A stretch of 64,000 nucleotides of DNA from Mallotus nudiflorus (taxonomy: Eukaryota; Streptophyta; Magnoliopsida; Malpighiales; Euphorbiaceae). A model generated the notes under the pieces. That model was given only the letters and a program-made list of their open reading frames with translations. It made no database searches and was not told where the DNA came from. Of this stretch, positions 26,319 through 35,390 are shown piece after piece; within the stretch, counting starts at the first letter, position 1, and each line of letters starts with the position of its first letter. Both the position numbers and the translations under genes were made by a program. Where the stretch lies: contig CANTUR010001088.1 in assembly GCA_947683625.1 (NCBI GenBank), positions 124,001 to 188,000 on the forward strand. Reading direction: 5' to 3'.

Positions 26319-26326
26319 TATAAATA
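26319..26326 (+). promoter_or_regulatory. TATA box of the SIRE-C LTR promoter
   Basis: TATAAATA lies about 530 bp before the LTR end, downstream of the U3 repeat array. The 3' LTR has the same box at 34734-34741. It should direct the genomic transcript. Confidence 0.75.
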
Positions 26327-26854
26327 CCTCTAGAGCTGAATGGAAGTGAAGTAACTTGTTTTATCATTTTATTATCTCTTAAGCTTTCATTGAGCTCTCA
26401 AATTCTCTTAAATAATTCTTTGTTTGTATAACTCTTGTGAGAGTTGGGTGTGTGTTAGAAATAGAATTTCTCTTCATCTTAAATCTTGGGTTAGATTAGA
26501 AGGGAAGTGAGATTTATTTCTAAAGGAATTGGTTTAAGTGTTGTCCATTGAAACACTTGGGTTTTGGTTTTTGAGTGAGCCTTGAAAACTCATGTTGTGA
26601 GGTTATAAGAGTGAGCCATAAAACTCTTGTATAATCTTAATCCTGTGAATAAGATTGTGGGTGATTGAAAATCCTAACTTGGAGATAAGTTAGGTGGAGA
26701 TGTAGGATTGTTGTTGAATCCGAACTCCTTAAATCTTTGTGTTCTTCATTCTTCCTTCTCAATTTCTATTTAATTCTTGCAAAGAATTCTTTTAATTTCT
26801 CATTTTTATTTCATAGTCCTATTCACCCCCCCCCCCTCTAGGACTCTTTTCATT

Positions 26855-26866
26855 TGGTATCAGAGC
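26855..26866 (+). other. Primer binding site of SIRE-C
   Basis: TGGTATCAGAGC, two bases after the 5' LTR, is complementary to the 3' end of plant initiator methionine tRNA, the usual primer for copia reverse transcription. Confidence 0.95.
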
Positions 26867-26903
26867 TTGAATTCTAGGTACTTTATTGCTAGAATACAAG
26901 ATC

Positions 26904-28928
26904 ATGGGGAGTGAATCACAAAACATCTCTTCTCTTAGACCATTCTTTGATGGTAGTGACTATCCACATTGGAAATTCAAAATGGAATTATATCTTGATT
27001 GTGATTCCATCAAACTTTGGGACATTGTCCTAAGAGGTTGGGAACCACCTACAACTATCATTGATGGTGTGGTAACTACACTTGCAAGAAGCCAATGGAG
27101 TGTTGATCAAAAGGAAGAAAATCATAAAAATAAAAAGGCTATGATTACTCTAGTCTCCTCCATGACAAGAGAAGAAGGAGGCAAGCTTCAACATTGCATT
27201 TCAGCTAAAGAAATGTGGGAGACCTTGGAGAATCACTATGAAGGCAACATTCAAGTGAGAAGCAAGAAGGTTCAACTTCATATGTATGAATATGAACTCT
27301 TCAAAATGAAGCCTCAAGAATCAATCACGGAGATGACAAACCGTCTCAATGCTCTCCTCACAACCCTCAAGAAACTTGGAAAACATTTCTCCAAGGAAGA
27401 AGTAAACAACAAGATTCTAAGAATCCTACCTAAGAAGGATTGGGAATCTCGTGTTACCTCAATTGAGGAAGCTCAAGACCTCTCCACTCTATCAACTGAT
27501 GTTCTCATTGGTAAGCTTTTGACACATGAGCTCACCATCAAGCAAAGAGGTGAAGAACAAGAAGAGAAAGAAGAAAAGAAAAAGAGCATTGCTCTAAAAG
27601 CTCTTCAAGAAGATAGTGAAGAGGAAAGCATTAAAGATTCGAGTGATGAAGATGGTGACATTGCCATGCTCACTAGGAACTTCAAGAAGTTCTTAAGAAA
27701 GAAAAATTTCTCAAGAACAAGGGACTTCAACAAGAAGTTCGAAGGAGATGGGAGGAAGAAAATAAAAGAGGTTACTTGCTATGAATGCAAGAAACCGGGA
27801 CACATTAGAAATGAATGTCCCAAACTCAAATTCAAGAGCAAGGGACCAAAAGATAAGAAGAAGGCATTCAAAGCTACTTGGGATGATTCCTCCGAATCCG
27901 AAGAGGAAGAGGAACAACAAGAAGTTGCCAATCTTTGCTTCATGGCCATTGAAAACGAAGATGAGGTACCATCCACTTCTTACTCCTCTTTTGATGATTG
28001 TGATGAATATTGTGATGATGATGATGATAATGATGATGAGAGCTCTATTGTGAGCAAATTGCTTGCTAAATGCAAAAGTTTGTTATCTAGGAAGAAAAAA
28101 TATAAACATGAGTTAGCTAGCTTAAATAAGGATTTTGAATGTTTGAAAATTGATTTTGCTAAACTTGTTGCATCAAATGAAAAACTTGTAAGTGATGCTA
28201 AATCTTGTAATTCTTTGGAAGACCAACTTAAGAAAGCAACTGATGAAAATCATAAGCTTTCTGAGGAAGTCTTAGAATTAAAAAATTCCATTGCTAAATT
28301 TAAGAGAGGAAAAGAAACTTTAGATAGTCTTCTTGACTCTCAAAAATTTCATGAAGATACCCATGGAATTGGATATAAAAATGGAATGTCTTCATCATCC
28401 TCATCACATATTACTTTTGTTAAAGCTTCACATGATTCTACTCCTTCAACCTCAAATGAGATTCAAGCTAAAAAATCTCATGTGTTAAATAGCAAGGAAA
28501 AATCTCATAAGATTAACCCTTCATTAACACAAAGAGGTAAGTCTCAAACTAGAGCATCTCAACCTAAGCATGCTTATATGTACACTAGACATAATTATAA
28601 TAGGCATGTTGCACAATACAATGCACATAAACATATTGCACAAACTTATCAAAATGCTCATCACCATTGCCAATGTATGTCTCACTTAATGTCACAAAAT
28701 AATAACAAAAGATACACACAACACCAAAGGCATGCTGCACACACTAGGAAAGTATTTCATTCTAGGAGAAATAAATTTAAAAATATTGTATGTTCATATT
28801 GCATGATTAAAGGACATACCAATAATGTGTGTTTTTATAGAAAACTGCATATGAATTTACTTCCTACGGATTATCTTAAAACTAACCAACCTAGACCAAA
28901 AAAGGTTTGGGTCCAAAAGAACACTTAA
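26904..28928 (+). CDS. gag: Gag of SIRE-C
   Basis: The frame encodes 674 residues from the first ATG (26904); an in-frame TTG further upstream is not a credible plant start. The N-terminal half is the copia capsid-like domain (WKFKMELYLDCDSIKLWDIV, WETLENHYEG, ILRILPKKDW). A zinc knuckle CYECKKPGHIRNECP (CX2CX4HX4C, about residues 292-305) binds genomic RNA. An acidic Asp-rich run and a long heptad-like segment follow (about residues 395-490), and a second CCHC motif CSYCMIKGHTNNVC lies near residues 630-643. Gag forms the cytoplasmic virus-like particle. Long Gag with a coiled coil after the knuckle is a Sirevirus trait. The frame ends with TAA, 14 bases before the pol ATG and in another frame. 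Confidence 0.95.
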   Translation: MGSESQNISSLRPFFDGSDYPHWKFKMELYLDCDSIKLWDIVLRGWEPPTTIIDGVVTTLARSQWSVDQKEENHKNKKAMITLVSSMTREEGGKLQHCISAKEMWETLENHYEGNIQVRSKKVQLHMYEYELFKMKPQESITEMTNRLNALLTTLKKLGKHFSKEEVNNKILRILPKKDWESRVTSIEEAQDLSTLSTDVLIGKLLTHELTIKQRGEEQEEKEEKKKSIALKALQEDSEEESIKDSSDEDGDIAMLTRNFKKFLRKKNFSRTRDFNKKFEGDGRKKIKEVTCYECKKPGHIRNECPKLKFKSKGPKDKKKAFKATWDDSSESEEEEEQQEVANLCFMAIENEDEVPSTSYSSFDDCDEYCDDDDDNDDESSIVSKLLAKCKSLLSRKKKYKHELASLNKDFECLKIDFAKLVASNEKLVSDAKSCNSLEDQLKKATDENHKLSEEVLELKNSIAKFKRGKETLDSLLDSQKFHEDTHGIGYKNGMSSSSSSHITFVKASHDSTPSTSNEIQAKKSHVLNSKEKSHKINPSLTQRGKSQTRASQPKHAYMYTRHNYNRHVAQYNAHKHIAQTYQNAHHHCQCMSHLMSQNNNKRYTQHQRHAAHTRKVFHSRRNKFKNIVCSYCMIKGHTNNVCFYRKLHMNLLPTDYLKTNQPRPKKVWVQKNT

Positions 28929-28942
28929 ATTATATCGTGTAG

Positions 28943-31900
28943 ATGTGCTTGAAATCCACAAGAACAAAAAGCAAATGGTATCTCGATAGTGGATGTTCAA
29001 GGCATATGACAGGAGACAAACATCAATTCAACAAACTTGATGCTAAGGATGGAGGACATGTTACTTTCGGAGATAATGCAAAAGGAAAAATTATTGGCAT
29101 TGGAGAAATAGGTAATCCGCAATCCTTATCTATACATCATGTGTTGTTTGTTGATGGTCTTAAACATAATCTGCTTAGTATAAGTCAATTATGTGACATG
29201 GGAAATAAAGTAACTTTTTATCCTAAAAATTGCTTTGTTAGTAGTCTTGATGAAAATAAAATTATTTTTAGTGGTGAAAGAGTAGACAATGTTTATGTCA
29301 TTGATTTGAATAAAATTGATAACAAAGACATAAAATGCTTAGTGTCTATCTCCCATGACACATGGACATGGCATAGAAGATTAGGACATGCAAATTTTGA
29401 GCTTTTAAATGATCTTTGTAAACATGAACTTGTACTTGGTTTACCTAAGCTTGAATTCACTAAAGATAAACCTTGTGATGCTTGTCAAAAGGGAAAACAA
29501 TCCAAGTCCTCATTTAAGCTAAAAAATGTAGTGTCCACCTCTAGGCCACTTGAACTTATACATATGGATTTATTTGGACCAACTAGAGTTGCTAGTCTTG
29601 GTGGAATGCACTATGCTTATGTATTGGTTGATGACTACTCTAGATACACTTGGGTATGTTTTCTTGCTCATAAGAATGATGCATTTAAAGCTTTTGAAAA
29701 TTTTTCAAAACGAGTTCAAAAAGAAAAAGGATTTTGTATTTCATCCATTAGAAGTGATCATGGAACCGAATTTGAAAATGAATTTTTTAAAAACTATTGT
29801 AATGAAAATGGTATTTCTCATACATTTTCATCTCCTAGAACCCCTCAACAAAATGGGGTAGTTGAAAGGAAAAATAGAACTCTTGTGGAAATGGCTAGAA
29901 CAATGCTTCATGAGTATAATTTGCCTTTATACTTTTGGGCGGAAGCTGTTAACACATCTTGTTATATTTCAAACCGAGTTTTCAAAAGACCAATTTTAAA
30001 TAAAACGTCTTATGAGCTATGGAATAATAGAAAACCCAAAATCTCATATCTAAGAGTATTTGGATGCAAGTGCTTTATATTGAACACCAAGGATAATCTT
30101 GGAAAATTTGATTCTAAAGCCGATGAAGGAATTTTCCTAGGCTATTCAATCTCTAGCAAGGCATATAGGGTCTTTAATAAGAGAACTCTAGTAGTTGAAG
30201 AGTCAATGCATGTGGTATTTGATGAATCAAACTCACTTGATCCTAGAAAGGATGTTTGTAGTGTTGATGATCTTATAGGTGACAATGAGATTATGGAAAC
30301 ACAAGAAGAAAATGCTAGTAAGCCTTTGGAACTTGAAGAGCCAAGCAAGAAGGAAAATGAGGAGACATCTCAACCTACCTTAAAGGATGAACTTCCAAAG
30401 GATTGGCAATTCAAGAAAGCTCACCCTCAAGACCTCATTATAGGTGACACTACAAAAGGGGTAACTACTAGATCTCAATTAAAATCTACTGTTAATTTAG
30501 CCTTCATTTCTCAAATTGAACCCAAAAATATTGATGATGCTTTGTGTGATGAATTTTGGGTCCTTGCTATGCAAGAAGAGTTAAATCAATTTGAGAGAAA
30601 CAAGGTTTGGACCTTGGTTCCTAGACCTAAACATCATCCTATTATAGGTACCAAATGGGTGTTTAGAAATAAGATGAATGAACAAGGTGTCATAACTAGG
30701 AACAAAGCTAGACTAGTAGCTAAAGGTTATAATCAAGAGGAAGGAATTGATTATGATGAAACCTTTGCCCCCGTTGCAAGGTTAGAAGCTATTAGGATGC
30801 TACTTGCATTTGCATCATACATGAATTTTAAACTTTTTCAAATGGATGTTAAAAGTGCATTTTTAAATGGTTTTATTGAAGAGGAGGTATATGTTGAACA
30901 ACCTCCAGGTTTTGAAAATTTTAACTCTCCAAATCATGTTTTTAAATTGTCAAAAGCATTGTATGGATTGAAACAAGCTCCAAGAGCTTGGTATGAAAGA
31001 TTAAGTAACTTTTTACTAGAGAAAGGTTTCTCTAAAGGAAAAGTTGACACAACTCTTTTCATAAAGAAATCCAAGCATAATTTATTAATTGTTCAAATTT
31101 ATGTTGATGATATTATTTTTGGTGCTACTGACCATTGCTTGTGTGAGGAATTTTCTAAGCTAATGCAAGGAGAATTTGAGATGAGTATGATGGGAGAACT
31201 CAAGTTCTTTCTTGGACTTCAAATCAAGCAATATGAAAATGGGATTTTCATTAATCAAACCAAATATACAAGGGACATTCTCAAGAAGTTTGGAATGGAT
31301 GAAGCTAAATCAAGCAAAACTCCAATGAGCACAACAACCAAACTAAATAAGGATGAGAATGGTAAACCAGTTGATGAAAAGCGATTTAGAGGTATGATTG
31401 GATCCCTTCTTTATTTAACTGCTAGTAGACCCGATATTATGTTTGCTACTTGCTTGTGTGCTAGATTTCAATCAAGTCCTAGAGAGTCTCATTTGAATGC
31501 TATTAAAAGAATTTTCAAATATCTTTGTGGTACAATGCATTTAGGACTTTGGTATCCTAGGAGTTCTTCCTTTGAACTGATTAGTTATTCTGATGCTGAT
31601 TTTGCTGGTAGCTTACTAGATAGAAAAAGCACTTCTGGAACTTGTCAAATTTTAGGAAATTGCTTAGTTTCTTGGTTTAGTAAGAAACAAGTTTCAGTTG
31701 CCTTATCCACCGCTGAAGCAGAATATGTGGCGGCTAGTTGTTGTTGCACCCAAGTTCTATGGCAAAAACAACAACTTTTGGACTATGGCATTGATATTAA
31801 TCACATTCCAATTAAGTGTGATAATACAAGTGCTATAAACCTTAGTAAGAATCCCATTCAACATTCTAGAACTAAGCATATTGATATTAGACATCATTTC

Positions 31901-32053
31901 TTACGTGATCATGTGCAAAATGGTGATATTTTTCTTGATTTTGTTGATACTAATAATCAATTAGCAGACATCTTTACCAAACCTCTTTGTGAGGAAAGAT
32001 TGAATTTTATTAAGCATGAACTTGGTATGATTGATGGCTCAAGCTTGTCTTGA
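28943..32053 (+). CDS. pol: Pol polyprotein of SIRE-C (protease, integrase, reverse transcriptase, RNase H)
   Basis: The 1036-residue frame has the copia order. Protease: DSG at residues 15-17. Integrase: H144, H149, C178, C181 zinc site and the catalytic triad D209, D272, E308. Reverse transcriptase: D635 in the MDVKSAF box and YVDD at 720-723. RNase H: SDADFAG, STAEAEYVAAS and the end RTKHIDIRHHFLRDH. All catalytic residues I can place are present and no stop interrupts the frame. The polyprotein is normally cut by its own protease. The start is chosen at the first ATG; a TAG in the same frame lies directly before it, so how it is translated relative to gag is open (reinitiation, splicing or another route). 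Confidence 0.96.
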   Translation: MCLKSTRTKSKWYLDSGCSRHMTGDKHQFNKLDAKDGGHVTFGDNAKGKIIGIGEIGNPQSLSIHHVLFVDGLKHNLLSISQLCDMGNKVTFYPKNCFVSSLDENKIIFSGERVDNVYVIDLNKIDNKDIKCLVSISHDTWTWHRRLGHANFELLNDLCKHELVLGLPKLEFTKDKPCDACQKGKQSKSSFKLKNVVSTSRPLELIHMDLFGPTRVASLGGMHYAYVLVDDYSRYTWVCFLAHKNDAFKAFENFSKRVQKEKGFCISSIRSDHGTEFENEFFKNYCNENGISHTFSSPRTPQQNGVVERKNRTLVEMARTMLHEYNLPLYFWAEAVNTSCYISNRVFKRPILNKTSYELWNNRKPKISYLRVFGCKCFILNTKDNLGKFDSKADEGIFLGYSISSKAYRVFNKRTLVVEESMHVVFDESNSLDPRKDVCSVDDLIGDNEIMETQEENASKPLELEEPSKKENEETSQPTLKDELPKDWQFKKAHPQDLIIGDTTKGVTTRSQLKSTVNLAFISQIEPKNIDDALCDEFWVLAMQEELNQFERNKVWTLVPRPKHHPIIGTKWVFRNKMNEQGVITRNKARLVAKGYNQEEGIDYDETFAPVARLEAIRMLLAFASYMNFKLFQMDVKSAFLNGFIEEEVYVEQPPGFENFNSPNHVFKLSKALYGLKQAPRAWYERLSNFLLEKGFSKGKVDTTLFIKKSKHNLLIVQIYVDDIIFGATDHCLCEEFSKLMQGEFEMSMMGELKFFLGLQIKQYENGIFINQTKYTRDILKKFGMDEAKSSKTPMSTTTKLNKDENGKPVDEKRFRGMIGSLLYLTASRPDIMFATCLCARFQSSPRESHLNAIKRIFKYLCGTMHLGLWYPRSSSFELISYSDADFAGSLLDRKSTSGTCQILGNCLVSWFSKKQVSVALSTAEAEYVAASCCCTQVLWQKQQLLDYGIDINHIPIKCDNTSAINLSKNPIQHSRTKHIDIRHHFLRDHVQNGDIFLDFVDTNNQLADIFTKPLCEERLNFIKHELGMIDGSSLS

Positions 32054-33767
32054 TCACTTGTTAAATTGATGAATTGATGTTTGGATTCTTATGTGATTTT
32101 ATTATTTTCAGCGTCATGTATATATTTTGTTTTAAAGGTATTTGCTTTAGCAAATTTAGTTCATATACATGATATATTGTATTTCCCATTTGCATGATCT
32201 TTGTATCAATTTTAATTGGATTTGTGTGGATTCATTCATTTTTTTTTAATCCCTCCTATTTTGCAAATTAATAATTAATTATTGAGCTAAATTCAATTAA
32301 TTAATTATTTTAAATAGCATAAATATTCCTCCTCCTTAACAAAATTTTTTATTTTAGGTTTATTTTTGGTATACTTTCTGTATCTAAGTTTTGAGCTGTT
32401 AAATGTGTTTTATAACTATTTTTCGTTAGTTTATGTTCGGTTTATTTTTTGAATATTTTTTGGATATAAAACATGAGCTGTTAGTTTTATATCTTGATTA
32501 CAATTGGTATTTTAATATCATTGTATTTTTTTAATGCAATTTTATTTGCATTTTGACGAAAGGTAATATAGGTTGGGTATGACCTATAAAAGTTTTCAAT
32601 TGGTATCAGGATAAAAAAAAAAAAAATATTTGAGTTTGTTTAATTTTTGTGTTTTCTAAGAAATTATTTTTATCTTTGATAATGCATGGATATTTTTAAG
32701 ATTTGGTCTATCTTTGCATTTTGACAAAGGAGGAAAAATAATTGAGTTTGCATGTGTACCTAGTTAATTTCTTTTAAGGGAAATTTTTTTTCAAAGATGT
32801 GTTTATGTAAGTGACATAACTATGTGATAGTGTGTCCTTAATATCAATATTTTTTAATTCCATTGAAATAGGGGGAGAAAATTATTTGAATTTATTTCAC
32901 ATAATTCTTTTTCTCATGCATAATAACAATGTAAGCATGACTAGTTTTGTCCTTATGATAAATAGCCTTGTTTTGCTTACTTTATTTTTATATTACATGA
33001 ATTTTTTTTTTTTTGCATGACTATTAATTGAGCTTATTCATGCAACATTCATGTATACATTTTTTTTTAAATGGCTTTTATCTTTTAAAATGACATGAAT
33101 TTCATAAAGATTTTGAATATCTTTGCTTGCATTGTTTTGGTTCTTAATCTTTTATTCCCTTTAGTATTTTTGACTCCCTTAGGTCTATTTCCCCTTATAT
33201 CTCTCTCTTTTCTTTTTGTCTTTGACAAAGGGGGAGAAGAAACTAAAGAAGCTATGTGCTTAGGGGATAGATAATTGTGTTTAAGATATGCTAAGTACCA
33301 CATGATTATGTATGATTGAATAGCTAAACTCTATATGATCATGTGATGTTTTGATATAGCATACATGTTATTTTGTGATGCATTACATGTTTGAAATTAT
33401 TTCCTTCATATTATTTAATAACTTGTTATCTTTATTTTTGATAAGAAGGATGATGAAATTTATTTATATTTCTTATCATGTCCAAAAAGGAGGAGAAATA
33501 AAGAAATATATTTTTGATTAAGGAATATATTTGTTAAACCCTTATACATGCTATGATAAATCATTTATTTATATGCTCTAATACATGATAAATATTGAAT
33601 TTATGCACATGTTAAGGGGGAGCAAAATTATTTCTTATTTTGCATCTGTTTAATTTGTAAGGGGGAGCTATTTTTATTTAATATGCTTATATATTTATTT
33701 TTTACACACACACACATATTATTTATCATCTTTTCAAATTGGTTGTCAAAACCAAAAAGGGGGAGAT
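32054..33767 (+). other. SIRE-C 3' non-coding region with about seven polypurine tracts
   Basis: No env-like or other long frame is present. Purine tracts occur near 32723 (ACAAAGGAGGAAAAA), 32869 (AGGGGGAGAAAA), 33225 (ACAAAGGGGGAGAAGAAA), 33484 (AAAAAGGAGGAGAAATAAAG), 33613 (AAGGGGGAGCAAAA), 33659 (AAGGGGGAGC) and 33754-33766, which borders the LTR. Multiple polypurine tracts of this kind are a recognised Sirevirus signature. The last one is the normal plus-strand primer. Confidence 0.88.
33754..33767 (+). other. Functional polypurine tract of SIRE-C
   Basis: AAAAAGGGGGAGA plus one T directly precede the 3' LTR opening TGTTGACC. This is the plus-strand priming site by position. Confidence 0.9.
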
Positions 33768-35267
33768 TGTTGACCATTTGCATGATCAAACTCCTAATTT
33801 TGGACTTTGACAAACAATTTTTATACTAATAATTTCAATTAAGTGTGTAGGGAATTATATACCAAACATATACCAAGCATATACACTTTTGGATGTATAG
33901 TGACTTTTCGGGCTCATTGAACCTCTGAGATTGAAGAAGGCTTTTGACATATTTAGAGCTCTTAAATGAGAAAATGGGCTTCTTAACATTTGAAGCAGAC
34001 ATCTTAAGCTTTCTGAATTGGGCTTTTTTGAGAAAATCCAAGTTCATTTGGTTATGCAAATTTTGAGTTGAAATTCACGTGTACGTCTACCATCTCAGAC
34101 TGCACATCTCTTAGTATTTTGGACATATCTTGAGTTACAGAAGTCCAATTGAGGTGATTCAAAATGGTATGAAAATATAAGTCAAATATCTAAAACTTTC
34201 ATGAAGAAAATATAGGCAAATTAGAATCTATTCAGGCGCAGATCACGGCTTCAACTTGTATATAGCTGTCTGACAGTATTTTGCATTTCAGATTGCACAA
34301 TCCTCAGTAATTTGGACATATCCCGAGCTACAGAAGTCAAATTTAGGTGATTCAAAATTTAATGGAAAGCTAATTCAAATATCTACAGCTTTCATGAAGA
34401 AAGTATGAGCAAATTCAAATTTCTTCAGGATCAAATCACGGCTTCAATTTGGGTATAGCTGTCTGACCGTAGTCTGCATTACAGATTGCACAATCCTTAG
34501 TATTTTGGACATATCTTAAGTTACAGAAGTCCAATTTAGGTGATTCAAATTGATATGGAAAGATAATTCAAATATCTACAGCTTTTATGAAGAAAGTATG
34601 GGCAAATTCAAACGTCCTGAGGAGCCAATTACGGTTTCAATCCATGAATAGCTGTCTGACAGTATCAGTCTCAATAATTCAAAATATACACGTTTGACAC
34701 ATCATTTGCACCTCCAACAGCTATAATTTTTAGTATAAATACCTCTAGAGCTGAATGGAAGTGAAGTAACTTGTTTTATCATTTTATTATCTCTTAAGCT
34801 TTCATTGAGCTCTCAAATTCTCTTAAATAATTCTTTGTTTGTATAACTCTTGTGAGAGTTGGGTGTGTGTTAGAAATAGAATTTCTCTTCATCTTAAATC
34901 TTGGGTTAGATTAGAAGGGAAGTGAGATTTATTTCTAAAGGAATTGGTTTAAGTGTTGTCCATTGAAACACTTGGGTTTTGGTTTTTGAGTGAGCCTTGA
35001 AAACTCATGTTGTGAGGTTATAAGAGTGAGCCATAAAACTCTTGTATAATCTTAATCCTGTGAATAAGATTGTGGGTGATTGAAAATCCTAACTTGGAGA
35101 TAAGTTAGGTGGAGATGTAGGATTGTTGTTGAATCCGAACTCCTTAAATCTTTGTGTTCTTCATTCTTCCTTCTCAATTTCTATTTAATTCTTGCAAAGA
35201 ATTCTTTTAATTTCTCATTTTTATTTCATAGTCCTATTCACCCCCCCCCCCTCTAGGACTCTTTTCA
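33768..35267 (+). repeat. 3' LTR of SIRE-C
   Basis: 1500 bp, TGTTGACC to CTTTTCA, followed by the target duplication GTATA at 35268-35272. TATA box at 34734-34741, tandem U3 repeats at 34096-34665. By my reading it differs from the 5' LTR only at 34268 (G). Confidence 0.98.
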
Positions 35268-35339
35268 GTATATTTAATCACAATCACTATCATCGAAGAA
35301 TGGTTTAAGTAAATAAATGTTTTATGATTCACTCCCTAT
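35268..35339 (-). pseudogene. N-terminal scrap of SIRE-B gag
   Basis: Read on the minus strand from 35339, the start codon has become ATA, followed by GSES and a stop. PFFDDSDCD then corresponds to PFFDGSDYP of the intact Gag. A small deletion removes about eight codons before the junction. SIRE-C inserted between this scrap and 25352. Confidence 0.85.
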
Positions 35340-35376
35340 GATCTTGTATTCTAGCAATGAAGTTCCTAGAATTTAA

Positions 35377-35388
35377 GCTCTGATACTA
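35377..35388 (-). other. Primer binding site of SIRE-B
   Basis: The minus strand reads TAGTATCAGAGC, two bases inside the 5' LTR. It matches the initiator-Met tRNA type site TGGTATCAGAGC except for one change. Confidence 0.88.
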
Positions 35389-35390
35389 AT

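Larger units (their letters stand above)
25353..26852 (+). repeat. 5' LTR of SIRE-C
   Basis: It opens TGTTGACC and closes CTTTTCA after a run of eleven C. It contains a TATA box (26319-26326) and three tandem U3 blocks (25681-26250). It matches the 3' LTR at 33768-35267 base for base apart from A at 25853. Confidence 0.98.
25353..35267 (+). mobile_element. SIRE-C: complete young Sirevirus-type Ty1/copia retrotransposon
   Basis: The 9915-bp element has identical-length LTRs (25353-26852 and 33768-35267, 1500 bp each, TG...CA ends), a tRNA-iMet-type primer site, open gag and pol frames, a 1.7-kb 3' non-coding region with many polypurine tracts, and a 5-bp target duplication GTATA (25348-25352 and 35268-35272). 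Reading both LTRs side by side I found one difference (A at 25853, G at 34268). Large Gag with coiled coil, two CCHC motifs and multiple polypurine tracts point to the Sirevirus lineage. No env-like gene is visible. All cis parts look present, so it may be able to transpose, provided the gag-pol junction is functional. Confidence 0.97.

Noticed and set aside
26886..26903. Upstream extension of SIRE-C gag by six codons
   Set aside because: It would need a TTG start. The first ATG is at 26904 and fits the usual Gag N-terminus.
32054..33767. Possible env-like gene as in some Sireviruses
   Set aside because: No frame of useful length or membrane pattern is present in this element or its sister copies.
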